This document shows positions 45,068 through 53,395 of a stretch of 64,000 nt of DNA, in pieces. The position numbers were made by a program, and so were the translations under genes. How positions within the stretch are numbered: position 1 is the stretch's first letter; every line of letters begins with the position of its first letter. Source of the stretch: Bradyrhizobium sp. SRL28. Lineage in GTDB: Bacteria; Pseudomonadota; Alphaproteobacteria; Rhizobiales; Xanthobacteraceae. The notes under the pieces were generated by a model that saw only the letters and a list, made by a program, of their open reading frames with translations, was not told the DNA's origin and did no database searches. Location of the stretch: the NCBI RefSeq assembly GCF_018596315.1, contig NZ_JAHEAG010000017.1, positions 1 to 64,000 of the forward strand, read 5' to 3'.

Positions 45068-45643
45068 ATGGCAGGTGAACGCGAACGCGGCGGACGCGAA
45101 CGGAGTAGGGATCGCGAGGAGCGCGACAGCGAGTTCGTCGACAAGCTCGTCCACATCAATCGCGTGGCGAAGGTCGTCAAGGGCGGCAAGCGCTTCGGCT
45201 TTGCGGCGCTGGTCGTGATCGGCGACCAGAAGGGCCGGGTCGGTTTCGGTCACGGCAAGGCGCGCGAAGTTCCCGAGGCGATCCGCAAGGCGACCGAGTC
45301 GGCCAAGCGCAACCTGACGCGCGTCGCCCTGCGCGAAGGCCGCACGCTGCATCACGACATCGCCGGCCGCCATGGCGCCGGCCGCGTCTACCTGCGCGCG
45401 GCTCCGGCCGGTACCGGCATCATCGCCGGCGGCCCGATGCGCGCGGTGTTCGAAACGCTCGGCATCCAGGACGTGGTGGCGAAGTCGATCGGCTCGTCGA
45501 ATCCCTACAACATGGTTCGCGCCACCTTCGACGCGCTGAAGCATCAGGATTCGCCGCGTTCGGTGGCCGCACGCCGCAACATCAAGGTGTCCACGCTGCA
45601 GTCGCGCCGCGTCGGCGGCGATGCCGAAGTGGTGGCTGAATAA
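45068..45643 (+). CDS. rpsE: 30S ribosomal protein S5
   Basis: A 191-residue S5. After a charged Arg/Glu-rich N-terminal extension (residues 1-20) the double-stranded-RNA-like domain has HINRVAKVVKGGKRFGFAAL and the second domain GTGIIAGGPMRAVFETLG. Spectinomycin contact residues in VKGGKRF are unchanged. ATG 45068 is preferred to TTG 45056. It is 37 bases from rpmD. Confidence 0.98.
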   Translation: MAGERERGGRERSRDREERDSEFVDKLVHINRVAKVVKGGKRFGFAALVVIGDQKGRVGFGHGKAREVPEAIRKATESAKRNLTRVALREGRTLHHDIAGRHGAGRVYLRAAPAGTGIIAGGPMRAVFETLGIQDVVAKSIGSSNPYNMVRATFDALKHQDSPRSVAARRNIKVSTLQSRRVGGDAEVVAE

Positions 45644-45680
45644 CCGGCGCGATTTTTAAGCGCTCTTTGGAGTTAAGACG

Positions 45681-45875
45681 ATGGCCAAGGCCGCAAAGAT
45701 GATCAAGGTCGAGCAGACCGGCAGCGCAATCCGCCGCCATCACTCGCAGCGCGCGACGCTGATCGGCCTCAAGCTCAACAAGATCGGTCGTGTCACCGAG
45801 TTGCAGGACACGCCTGCGATTCGCGGCATGATCGCCAAGGTTCAACATCTCGTCCGCATCGTCGGCGAGAAGTAA
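45681..45875 (+). CDS. rpmD: 50S ribosomal protein L30
   Basis: A 64-residue L30 with KMIKVEQTGSAIRRHHSQRA and GLKLNKIGRVTELQDTPAIR. GGAGTTAAGACG precedes the ATG. The spacer to rplO (75 bases) is almost wholly taken up by a palindromic element. Confidence 0.98.
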   Translation: MAKAAKMIKVEQTGSAIRRHHSQRATLIGLKLNKIGRVTELQDTPAIRGMIAKVQHLVRIVGEK

Positions 45876-45879
45876 GTTC

Positions 45880-45930
45880 GGAGCATGATCCCGAAAAGTG
45901 GGTACCGGTTTTCGGTCAAGATCATGCTCC
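45880..45930. repeat. Rhizobiales palindromic element between rpmD and rplO
   Basis: GGAGCATGATC (45880-45890) pairs exactly with GATCATGCTCC (45920-45930), and CCGAAAA (45891-45897) with TTTTCGG (45909-45915) inside. Closely similar palindromes, with GGAGCATGATC ends and a CCGAAAA core, are very widespread in Rhizobiales intergenic DNA. It is transcribed as part of the spc operon and ends 20 bases before the rplO start. Confidence 0.9.
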
Positions 45931-45950
45931 AAGGATAAAGGAAACTAACG

Positions 45951-46439
45951 ATGAAGCTCAGCGATATCGCCGACAACGCCGGCTCGCGCAAGAAGCGCAT
46001 GCGCGTCGGCCGTGGCATCGGTTCGGGCAAGGGCAAGACTTCGGGCCGCGGCGGCAAGGGCCAGACCGCGCGTTCGGGCGTGCGCATCAAGGGCTTCGAG
46101 GGCGGCCAGATGCCGCTGCATCGTCGCCTGCCGAAGCGCGGCTTCAACAACATCTTCCGGCTCGACTTCGCCGAGATCAATCTCGACCGGCTGCAGGAGG
46201 CGATTGACGCCAAGCTGGTCGACGCCAAGGAAACCGTCACCGTCGAATCGCTGGTGAAGGCCGGCGTGATCCGTCGCGCCAAGGACGGCCTGCGGCTGCT
46301 CGGCCGCGGCGAACTCAAGGCCAAGCTCGCGATCGAGGTGCACGGCGCCTCGAAATCGGCGGTCGCGGCGGTCGAGAAGGCTGGCGGCACGGTGAAGATC
46401 CTGGCCCCGGCCAAGAAGGACGAAGGCGAGGCGGCGTAA
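45951..46439 (+). CDS. rplO: 50S ribosomal protein L15
   Basis: A 162-residue L15. The Gly/Arg-rich N-terminal extension RVGRGIGSGKGKTSGRGGKG that threads into 23S rRNA and the C-terminal globular domain with VHGASKSAVAAVEKAGG are present. It is followed by a 146-base spacer before secY. Confidence 0.98.
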   Translation: MKLSDIADNAGSRKKRMRVGRGIGSGKGKTSGRGGKGQTARSGVRIKGFEGGQMPLHRRLPKRGFNNIFRLDFAEINLDRLQEAIDAKLVDAKETVTVESLVKAGVIRRAKDGLRLLGRGELKAKLAIEVHGASKSAVAAVEKAGGTVKILAPAKKDEGEAA

Positions 46440-46585
46440 CATCTGCGTCATTGCCCGTTTTGTCGCGGGCAATCCGCACGATAGGATGATGGACTTATCG
46501 TAGCCGAGCACCAAATAATGTCCGGCGTCTGCCGATCGCCCCGCCAGGGGCGGCGGCCTGAGGGACGGCGGGAGAAAGCCTGAAC

Positions 46586-47917
46586 ATGGTCTCAGCAGCA
46601 GAACAACTTGCGGCAAACCTCAACTTCGGCGCACTGGCGAAAGCCGACGAACTGAAGAAGCGCATCTGGTTCACACTGGGTGCGCTGCTTGTTTATCGGC
46701 TCGGCACCTATATCCCGCTGCCCGGCATCGATCCCGCGGCCTGGGAGCAGGTGTTCAAGTCGCAGGCCGGCGGCATCCTCGGCATGTTCAACATGTTCGC
46801 CGGCGGCGGCATCAACCGCATGGCGATCTTCGCGCTGAACATTATGCCGTACATCTCGGCATCGATCATCATCCAGCTGTTGACCACGGTATCGCCCAAG
46901 CTCGAAGCGCTGAAGAAGGAAGGCGAGGCTGGCCGCAAGACGCTGAACCAGTACACCCGCTATCTGACGGTAATCCTGGCCACGTTCCAGGCCTACGGCA
47001 TCGCCGTTGGCCTCCAGGGCGCCGGCAACGTCGTCAGCGAACCCGGCATGTTCTTCTTGCTCTCCACGACGGTCACGCTGACCGGCGGCACCATGTTCCT
47101 GATGTGGCTCGGCGAGCAGATCACCTCGCGCGGCATTGGCAACGGTATTTCGCTGATCATTCTGGCCGGCATCGTTGCCGAGCTGCCGTCTGCTCTCGCC
47201 AATATGCTGGAACTGGGACGCCAGGGCGCGCTCTCGACCGGCCTGATCCTGGTCGTGATCGTGATGGCGGTCGTGGTGATCGCCTTCATCGTGTTCATGG
47301 AGCGCGCGCAGCGGCGGCTTTTGATCCAGTATCCGAAGCGACAGGTCGGCAACAAGATGTTCGAGGGCCAGTCCTCGCATCTGCCGCTCAAGCTCAACAC
47401 CTCGGGCGTGATCCCGCCGATCTTCGCCTCGTCGCTGTTGCTGCTGCCGGCGACCGTCGCGAACTTCAATGCCGGCCAGGGCCCGGAATGGTTCCAGTGG
47501 CTGAACACGCAGCTCAGCCACGGCCGTCCGCTGTTCCTGATCCTCTACCTGAGCCTGATCGTGTTCTTCGCATTCTTCTACACCGCGATCGTGTTCAACC
47601 CGACCGAGACCGCCGACAATCTAAAGAAGCATGGCGGCTTCATCCCGGGCATCCGCCCGGGCGAGCGCACCGCCGAATATATCGATTACGTGCTGTCGCG
47701 CGTTACCGTGCTCGGCGCGATCTATCTGGCGATCGTCTGTCTGATTCCCGAGATCCTGATTTCCTATGCTTCGGTGCCGTTCTACTTCGGCGGAACCTCG
47801 CTCCTGATCGTCGTCAGCGTGACCATGGATACGGTGGCGCAGGTGCAGGGCTATCTATTGGCCCATCAGTATGAGGGGCTGATCAGGAAATCCAAGCTGA
47901 GGGGCCGCCGCCGCTGA
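46586..47917 (+). CDS. secY: Preprotein translocase subunit SecY
   Basis: A 443-residue, ten-helix channel protein of the inner membrane. IWFTLGALLVYRLGTYIPLP is the first span, followed by the plug region LGMFNMFAGGGINRMAIFAL and the cytoplasmic loop KPHGGFIPGIRPGERT-like LKKHGGFIPGIRPGERTAEY. It forms the Sec channel with SecE (9698) and SecG. It is 76 bases from adk. Confidence 0.98.
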   Translation: MVSAAEQLAANLNFGALAKADELKKRIWFTLGALLVYRLGTYIPLPGIDPAAWEQVFKSQAGGILGMFNMFAGGGINRMAIFALNIMPYISASIIIQLLTTVSPKLEALKKEGEAGRKTLNQYTRYLTVILATFQAYGIAVGLQGAGNVVSEPGMFFLLSTTVTLTGGTMFLMWLGEQITSRGIGNGISLIILAGIVAELPSALANMLELGRQGALSTGLILVVIVMAVVVIAFIVFMERAQRRLLIQYPKRQVGNKMFEGQSSHLPLKLNTSGVIPPIFASSLLLLPATVANFNAGQGPEWFQWLNTQLSHGRPLFLILYLSLIVFFAFFYTAIVFNPTETADNLKKHGGFIPGIRPGERTAEYIDYVLSRVTVLGAIYLAIVCLIPEILISYASVPFYFGGTSLLIVVSVTMDTVAQVQGYLLAHQYEGLIRKSKLRGRRR

Positions 47918-47993
47918 CGGGCGGCAGGCTGTGGCCTGAAATCCAATACAGGGTGTGCGGCGTTTCGCTCACCAAGCCGGGGGGCGAAAAGTC

Positions 47994-48860
47994 ATGAGAT
48001 TGATCCTTTTGGGTCCGCCGGGCGCGGGCAAGGGGACCCAGGCGCAGCGGCTGGTTCAGAAGTACGGCCTCGTCCAGCTCTCGACCGGCGAGATGCTGCG
48101 CGCGGCGGTTGCGGCCGAAACGCCGGTCGGCCTGCAGGCCAAGGACGTCATGGCCAGCGGCTCGCTGGTTCCGGATGAGATTGTGATCGGGATCATCTCC
48201 GACCGCCTCGACCAGCCCGACATGAAGAACGGATTCATCCTCGACGGCTTTCCCCGCACGGTGCCGCAGGCGGCAGCCCTCGACGAACTCCTGAAGAAGA
48301 AGCACATCAAGCTCGACGCCGTGGTCGAACTGCGCGTCAACGAGAGCGCGCTGTTGGACCGCGTGGAGACGCGTGTTGCCGAGATGCGGGCGCGCGGCGA
48401 GGAAGTGCGAATCGACGATACCCCGGAGGTGCTGTCGAAGCGGCTGGCCAACTACCGCACGCTGACCGAGCCGCTGATTCACTATTATTCGGAGCGGCGG
48501 AAGCTCCTGACGGTCGACGGCATGATGACCATCGAGCACGTCACCCGGGAGATCAACCGGATCCTGGCCGCGATCGGGGCGGTGGAACCCAAGGTGGTCT
48601 CGGCCAAAAAGGCCGTGGGAGCCGCCAGGAAGACCGCGAAGCCGGCGGGCAAAAAGGTTGCCAAAACCGCCAAGAAGGCCGCCAAAGCGGCTCCAAAGGG
48701 CAAGAAAACCACATCCAGCAAGGCCGGAAGGGTGACGGGGGCCGGTCGGAAGGCCGCCCCGGCGGCCAAGGGCAGGGCTGCCGGCACGGCCAAAAAGGCG
48801 GCAAAAAAGGCCGTTCGGAAGGCCTCGAAAAAGGTCACGAAAAAGCGAGCTAAGCGATAG
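47994..48860 (+). CDS. adk: Adenylate kinase with histone-H1-like C-terminal tail
   Basis: A 288-residue protein. Residues 1-195 are a complete short-LID adenylate kinase: P loop GPPGAGKGT (7-15), NMP-binding LSTGEMLRAA and GFILDGFPRTVPQA (80-94), and LID arginines in RARGEEVRIDDTPEVLSKRL; no zinc cysteines. Residues 201-288 are a Lys/Ala-rich tail with repeats such as KKAAKKAVRKASKKVTKKR, like histone H1 or bacterial AlgP/Hc1 proteins. The kinase balances ATP, ADP and AMP; the tail should bind nucleic acid or rRNA. ATG 47994 is chosen for MRLILLGPPG; the gene uses the same frame throughout, so no frameshift fusion is evident. Confidence 0.95.
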   Translation: MRLILLGPPGAGKGTQAQRLVQKYGLVQLSTGEMLRAAVAAETPVGLQAKDVMASGSLVPDEIVIGIISDRLDQPDMKNGFILDGFPRTVPQAAALDELLKKKHIKLDAVVELRVNESALLDRVETRVAEMRARGEEVRIDDTPEVLSKRLANYRTLTEPLIHYYSERRKLLTVDGMMTIEHVTREINRILAAIGAVEPKVVSAKKAVGAARKTAKPAGKKVAKTAKKAAKAAPKGKKTTSSKAGRVTGAGRKAAPAAKGRAAGTAKKAAKKAVRKASKKVTKKRAKR

Positions 48861-48866
48861 AGGCGG

Positions 48867-48896
48867 TTGACGAAACCGAGTTGAATCCTTTAATAA
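48867..48896 (+). promoter_or_regulatory. Candidate internal promoter before rpsM
   Basis: TTGACG (48867-48872) is followed after 17 bases by TTAATA (48890-48895), close to the housekeeping consensus. It begins just past the adk stop and would give the alpha group (rpsM-rpsK-rpoA-rplQ) its own start of transcription, with a leader of about 140 bases. Confidence 0.5.
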
Positions 48897-49045
48897 GCCC
48901 CGCATCCAAGTCGGATAGTTTTATGACGATGCCGGGCCCCGAAGCAGATGAGGGGAAGGGCGTCGTGTTCGCGTTTGCGGACACCTGCCCGAGATAGCAA
49001 GAACTTAGAGCCGTCCATGAGGGATCGGCGACAGGAGAGAAGTCC

Positions 49046-49414
49046 GTGGCCCGTATTGCCGGCGTGAATATCCCGACCAACAAGCGCGTCCTGATCGCGC
49101 TCCAGTACATTCATGGCATCGGCCAGAAGAACGCGGCCGAGATCGTCGAGAAGGTCAAGATCCCGACGGATCGTCGCGTCAGCCAGCTGAGCGACCAGGA
49201 AGTCCTGCAGATCCGCGAAGTGATCGACCGCGACTACCTCGTCGAAGGCGATCTTCGCCGTGAGACCGGTATCAACATCAAGCGTCTGATGGACCTCGGC
49301 TGCTATCGCGGCCTGCGTCATCGCCGCGGCCTGCCGGTGCGCGGCCAGCGCACCCATACCAACGCGCGCACGCGCAAGGGCCCGGCCAAGTCGATCGCCG
49401 GCAAGAAGAAGTAA
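49046..49414 (+). CDS. rpsM: 30S ribosomal protein S13
   Basis: A 122-residue S13. ARIAGVNIPTNKRVLIALQY, GIGQKNAAEIVEKV and the basic tail RGLPVRGQRTHTNARTRKGP are typical; it bridges the head to L5 and touches P-site tRNA. It begins with GTG 49046 behind AGGAGAGAAGTCC. It is 102 bases from rpsK; a 7-base hairpin (GCGGCGT/ACGCCGC) lies at 49435-49454 in that gap. Confidence 0.98.
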   Translation: MARIAGVNIPTNKRVLIALQYIHGIGQKNAAEIVEKVKIPTDRRVSQLSDQEVLQIREVIDRDYLVEGDLRRETGINIKRLMDLGCYRGLRHRRGLPVRGQRTHTNARTRKGPAKSIAGKKK

Positions 49415-49516
49415 TTTTCGATTCGAGAGCAGGGGCGGCGTCCATGTACGCCGCTCGTTGCTCAGGTGTAGCCGCTGGCAGTACGGCGGCGTTTGAGATC
49501 ACAGGAAGGTTTTGGA

Positions 49517-49906
49517 ATGGGCAAGGAAGCCACCCGCGTACGCCGTCGCGAACGCAAGAACATCGCCTCGGGCATCGCGCACGTCAATTCGTCGTTCAAC
49601 AACACGACCATCACCATCACCGACGCGCAGGGCAACACCATTGCCTGGTCCTCGGCCGGCACGATGGGCTTCAAGGGCTCGCGCAAGTCGACCCCCTATG
49701 CCGCGCAGGTCGCGGCCGAAGACGTTTCCAAGAAGGCGCAGGAACACGGCATGCGCACGCTGGAAGTGGAAGTTGCCGGTCCCGGTTCGGGCCGTGAATC
49801 GGCGCTTCGTGCGCTACAGGCGGCGGGCTTCACCGTGACGTCGATCCGTGACGTGACGACGATCCCGCACAATGGTTGCCGTCCGCGCAAGCGCCGGCGC
49901 GTCTGA
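49517..49906 (+). CDS. rpsK: 30S ribosomal protein S11
   Basis: A 129-residue S11. GIAHVNSSFNNTTITITDAQ and SKKAQEHGMRTLEVEVAGPG lead to the C-terminal DVTTIPHNGCRPRKRRRV, the part near the Shine-Dalgarno helix. The ATG at 49517 follows GGAAGGTTTTGGA. Upstream in-frame codons are rejected as leader. It is 140 bases from rpoA. Confidence 0.98.
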   Translation: MGKEATRVRRRERKNIASGIAHVNSSFNNTTITITDAQGNTIAWSSAGTMGFKGSRKSTPYAAQVAAEDVSKKAQEHGMRTLEVEVAGPGSGRESALRALQAAGFTVTSIRDVTTIPHNGCRPRKRRRV

Positions 49907-50046
49907 CGTCTGGTCGCGGGCGGCTCGCGCCGCCTTAGCGATTGTTTTTGGAATTTTGACTGCCGCGGACAGATCCGCGGATCTCCAACGCCGGTGATTT
50001 GAAGGCAAATCGACTGGCCGGTCTATTGACCCGAAGGGGTGACAAA

Positions 50047-51066
50047 GTGACGATCCAGAAAAATTGGCAAGAACTTATTCGACCGAACAAGCTGCAGGTA
50101 ACGCCGGGCACCGATGCGACCCGGTTTGCGACCGTGGTCGCCGAACCGCTCGAGCGCGGCTTCGGGCAGACGCTCGGTAACGCGCTGCGCCGCATCCTGC
50201 TGTCGTCGCTGCAAGGCGCCGCCGTGCAGTCGGTGCACATCGACGGTGTGCTGCACGAGTTCTCTTCCATCGCGGGCGTTCGCGAGGACGTCACCGACAT
50301 CGTGCTCAACATCAAGGACATCGCGATCAAGATGCAGGGCGAAGGCCCCAAGCGCATGGTCGTGAAGAAGTCCGGCCCGGGCGCCGTCACCGCCGGCGAC
50401 ATCCAGACTGTCGGCGACGTCGTGGTGCTCAATCCCGACCTGCAGATCTGCACGCTGGACGAGGGTGCGGAAATCCGCATGGAGTTCACGGTCGCTTCCG
50501 GCAAGGGCTATGTCGCTGCCGAGCGTAACCGGCCCGAGGACGCGCCGATCGGCCTGATCCCGGTCGACAGCCTGTTCTCGCCCGTGCGCAAGGTCTCCTA
50601 CAAGGTTGAGAACACCCGCGAGGGCCAGATCCTCGACTACGACAAGCTGACCATGACGATCGAGACCAACGGCGCGATCTCGCCGGAAGACGCGGTGGCC
50701 TATGCCGCCCGCATCCTGCAGGACCAGCTCAACGTGTTCGTGAACTTCGAAGAGCCGCGCAAGGAAGTCGCGCAGGAGATCATCCCCGATCTCGCCTTCA
50801 ACCCGGCGTTCCTCAAGAAGGTCGACGAGCTCGAACTGTCGGTGCGTTCGGCCAACTGCCTGAAGAACGACAACATCGTCTACATCGGCGATCTCGTGCA
50901 GAAGTCGGAAGCGGAAATGCTCCGCACCCCGAACTTCGGCCGCAAGTCGCTGAACGAGATCAAGGAAGTGCTGGCCCAGATGGGTCTGCATCTCGGCATG
51001 GAAGTGCCGGGCTGGCCGCCGGAGAACATCGACGAGCTCGCCAAGCGCTTCGAAGATCACTACTGA
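50047..51066 (+). CDS. rpoA: DNA-directed RNA polymerase alpha subunit
   Basis: A 339-residue alpha subunit. The N-terminal assembly domain contains EPLERGFGQTLGNALRRILL and VREDVTDIVLNIKDIAIK; the C-terminal domain has LSVRSANCLKNDNIVYIGDL and NFGRKSLNEIKEVLAQMGL, which bind UP elements and activators. The start is GTG 50047 (VTIQKNWQELIRPNK), reached after GAAGGGGTGACAAA. No rpsD precedes it, as usual in alphaproteobacteria. Confidence 0.98.
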   Translation: MTIQKNWQELIRPNKLQVTPGTDATRFATVVAEPLERGFGQTLGNALRRILLSSLQGAAVQSVHIDGVLHEFSSIAGVREDVTDIVLNIKDIAIKMQGEGPKRMVVKKSGPGAVTAGDIQTVGDVVVLNPDLQICTLDEGAEIRMEFTVASGKGYVAAERNRPEDAPIGLIPVDSLFSPVRKVSYKVENTREGQILDYDKLTMTIETNGAISPEDAVAYAARILQDQLNVFVNFEEPRKEVAQEIIPDLAFNPAFLKKVDELELSVRSANCLKNDNIVYIGDLVQKSEAEMLRTPNFGRKSLNEIKEVLAQMGLHLGMEVPGWPPENIDELAKRFEDHY

Positions 51067-51082
51067 TCGAACAACAAGTCAG

Positions 51083-51111
51083 AGCGCGATGATGTTTCAT
51101 CGCGCTTTTTA
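51083..51111 (+). terminator. Terminator-like hairpin between rpoA and rplQ
   Basis: AGCGCGATG (51083-51091) pairs exactly with CATCGCGCT (51099-51107) and is followed by TTTTT minus the shared base. It lies 16 bases after the rpoA stop and 74 before rplQ. It may attenuate transcription into rplQ. Confidence 0.7.
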
Positions 51112-51184
51112 ACGGGCGAACGCAGGCAGCCCACCTGAGCAACAAGTCCGACGAACCGTCGCGACGAATAGAAGGAATAGTTCA

Positions 51185-51601
51185 ATGCGTCACGGCAAGG
51201 TTCATCGTAAGCTCAACCGCACCGCCGAGCATCGCAAAGCGATGTTCGCCAACATGTGCGCCGCGCTGATCAAGCACGAGCAGATCGTCACCACGCTGCC
51301 GAAGGCCAAGGAACTTCGCCCGATCGTGGAGAAGCTGGTTACCCTCGGCAAGAAGGGCGGGCTGGCCATGCGTCGCCAGGCGATCTCCGAGATGCGCGAC
51401 AAGGATCAGGTCAAGAAGCTGTTCGATACGCTGGCGCCCCGCTACAAGGACCGCCAGGGCGGCTACACCCGCATCATCAAGGCCGGCTTCCGCTACGGCG
51501 ACAATGCGCCGATGGCCGTGATCGAGTTCGTCGACCGCGACGTCGATGCCAAGGGCAAGGATTCCGGCCCGGTGCAGGAGAAGGAAGCCGAAGCGGCGTA
51601 A
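51185..51601 (+). CDS. rplQ: 50S ribosomal protein L17
   Basis: A 138-residue L17. RHGKVHRKLNRTAEHRKAMF and QIVTTLPKAKELRPIVEKLV are the conserved N-terminal domain; the tail after residue 120 is acidic. It closes the ribosomal supercluster that began at rpsL. A terminator with a 20-base perfect palindrome follows. Confidence 0.98.
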   Translation: MRHGKVHRKLNRTAEHRKAMFANMCAALIKHEQIVTTLPKAKELRPIVEKLVTLGKKGGLAMRRQAISEMRDKDQVKKLFDTLAPRYKDRQGGYTRIIKAGFRYGDNAPMAVIEFVDRDVDAKGKDSGPVQEKEAEAA

Positions 51602-51626
51602 GCTCCGTCTACGTTCGTTTCGAAAG

Positions 51627-51655
51627 CGGCGCCCCCGGGGGCGCCGTTTTTTATT
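51627..51655 (+). terminator. Rho-independent terminator after rplQ
   Basis: CGGCGCCCCC (51627-51636) is immediately followed by its complement GGGGGCGCCG (51637-51646) and six T residues. It is a strong intrinsic terminator 25 bases beyond the rplQ stop and marks the end of the ribosomal genes. Confidence 0.9.
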
Positions 51656-51737
51656 TGCGCATCTGACGCGCGCTGGCTGCAATTGTGGTCGTACCCGCCG
51701 CTCCCGATATCGCTGTCATCAACGATGGAGATGACGG

Positions 51738-52538
51738 ATGAAAATCGATCTTTCGGGCAAGACGGCGCTGGTGACTGGCTCCACCTCCGGTATCGGCCAC
51801 GCAATTGCCAAGGGCCTCTTTGCTGCAGGCGCGGACGTGGTGATCAATGGCCGGACGCAAGCCAAGGTCGATGCCGTGGCCGCCGCGCTCGGCAAGACTG
51901 CTGATAAGGCCGGCGGCAAGGTGCGGGGTGTTGCCGCTGATGTCTCGACGGCGGCAGGATGCAAGGCCCTGGTTGCGGCGCTGCCTGATGTCGACATTCT
52001 CATCAATAACGCCGGCATCTTCGAACCCAAGAACTTCTTCGATATTCCGGATGAGGAGTGGAGCCGCTTTTTCGATGTCAACGTGATGTCCGGCATCCGT
52101 TTGTCGCGCGCCTACATGCCGGGCATGCTGAAGCGCAATTGGGGCCGTATCGTTTTCATCGCCTCGGAGTCGGCGCTGATGATTCCCAAGGAGATGATCC
52201 ATTACGGCATGACCAAGACGGCGCAGCTCGCAGTTTCGCGCGGCCTTGCCGAATTGACCCGGGGTACCGCTGTTACCGTCAATTCAGTGATGCCGGGGCC
52301 GACCATGTCCGAAGGCGTCGAGACTTTCGTTGCCGATCTCGCCAGGCAGAACGGCCAGTCCGAGCAGGATGCGGCCGCGCAGTTCATCAAGCAGCATCGC
52401 CCGGGATCGCTGATCCAGCGCTTTGCCAGCGTCGAGGAGATCGCCAATATGGTGATCTACGTCAGTTCGAAAGAGGCTTCCGCCACCAACGGCGCCGCGC
52501 TGCGGGCAGAAGGCGGACTGATTCAGACCATCGCGTGA
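51738..52538 (+). CDS. SDR family oxidoreductase
   Basis: A 266-residue short-chain dehydrogenase. TGSTSGIG covers residues 13-20, NNAG 90-93, and the catalytic Ser143, Tyr156 and Lys160 are in place. Arg39 after the second strand (INGRTQ) suggests NADPH. GGAGATGACGG precedes ATG 51738. It lies eight bases from the DUF1330 gene, so the two form an operon. Substrate unknown. Confidence 0.93.
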   Translation: MKIDLSGKTALVTGSTSGIGHAIAKGLFAAGADVVINGRTQAKVDAVAAALGKTADKAGGKVRGVAADVSTAAGCKALVAALPDVDILINNAGIFEPKNFFDIPDEEWSRFFDVNVMSGIRLSRAYMPGMLKRNWGRIVFIASESALMIPKEMIHYGMTKTAQLAVSRGLAELTRGTAVTVNSVMPGPTMSEGVETFVADLARQNGQSEQDAAAQFIKQHRPGSLIQRFASVEEIANMVIYVSSKEASATNGAALRAEGGLIQTIA

Positions 52539-52546
52539 GGTGAGAG

Positions 52547-52843
52547 ATGTCGGCCTATGCCATTTCCGAAGTCGAGATGCGCGACGCCGCGGGGTTCGAG
52601 GCCTACCGCACCATCGCAGCCGAGACGATTGCGAAATACGGCGGTCGCTATCTGGTTCGCGGTGGCACAGCAAGCGTGATCGAAGGCGGTCCGCCGCCGA
52701 AGACCATCATCGTCGTCGAATTTCCGACCATGGAACGTTTGCGCGAATGGTACGCCTCGCCGGAATACGCTGAGGCGCTGAAACTGCGGCGGACTGCACT
52801 GGATCGGCGGCTGATCTTCGTTGAGGGTGTTGCGCCGGTTTGA
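52547..52843 (+). CDS. DUF1330 domain-containing protein
   Basis: A 98-residue ferredoxin-like dimeric alpha/beta barrel protein. Conserved features of the family are YAISEVEMRD, AAETIAKYGGRYLVRGG and VVEFPTMERLREWYASPEY. The biochemical role of the family is not known. GGTGAGAG precedes ATG 52547. It is probably co-transcribed with the SDR just upstream. Confidence 0.92.
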   Translation: MSAYAISEVEMRDAAGFEAYRTIAAETIAKYGGRYLVRGGTASVIEGGPPPKTIIVVEFPTMERLREWYASPEYAEALKLRRTALDRRLIFVEGVAPV

Positions 52844-52987
52844 GCTTGCAATGGAACGCCGTGCAGAAAGCATCGCGTCATATCGTTGCGCATTCAACGT
52901 GCTGCGGTGCTGAATTCTTCTCGGAACAAGAGCGTGAAAAATCTGTTTTTCCTGCAGCCGCGCTGATGCGGTTTGAGGAGGAACCAG

Positions 52988-53332
52988 ATGAAGAAGCTAT
53001 TCATGATTACGGCGGCAGCGTCGCTGGTTGCGACGATGGCCAACGCTCAGACCACGACCGTCGAGACGACGACCGGCGCCGCCGGCGCGACAGTCCGGAT
53101 CGAGCCGGAATATCGCACCCGGATCAAGAGCTATGTCACCGAGCAGAAGATCCGCCCGGTGGAGACACGGGAAAGAATTGTGGTTGGCGCCAAGGTGCCG
53201 ACCGACGTCGAACTCACGGCAGTGCCTTCGGATTGGGGTCCGTCGGTGACGAAGTATCGCTACGTCTATTCAGGCAACCGAGTGATGCTGGTCGATCCCG
53301 GCACCCGCACGGTGGTGCATGAAATCGACTAA
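52988..53332 (+). CDS. DUF1236 domain-containing secreted protein
   Basis: A 114-residue protein with a Sec signal peptide (KKLFMITAAASLVATMANA, probably cleaved after Ala20). The mature part contains IRPVETRERIVVGAKVPTDVELTAVPSDW, the core of DUF1236, and ends VDPGTRTVVHEID. The family is abundant in Bradyrhizobium and is probably periplasmic; function unknown. GAGGAGGAACC leads the ATG at 52988. A bidirectional terminator at 53355 is shared with the next, convergent gene. Confidence 0.9.
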   Translation: MKKLFMITAAASLVATMANAQTTTVETTTGAAGATVRIEPEYRTRIKSYVTEQKIRPVETRERIVVGAKVPTDVELTAVPSDWGPSVTKYRYVYSGNRVMLVDPGTRTVVHEID

Positions 53333-53354
53333 GGTGCTCTCGTGGCGCCAAGCA

Positions 53355-53383
53355 AAAAGGGCCGCCAGTCGGGCGGCCCTTTT
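53355..53383. terminator. Bidirectional terminator between convergent genes
   Basis: AAAAGGGCCGCC (53355-53366) pairs exactly with GGCGGCCCTTTT (53372-53383) around AGTCG. A and T runs at the two ends allow function in both directions. It lies between the DUF1236 gene and the Gly/Tyr-rich gene. Confidence 0.85.
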
Positions 53384-53395
53384 CATTTCGCTGGA

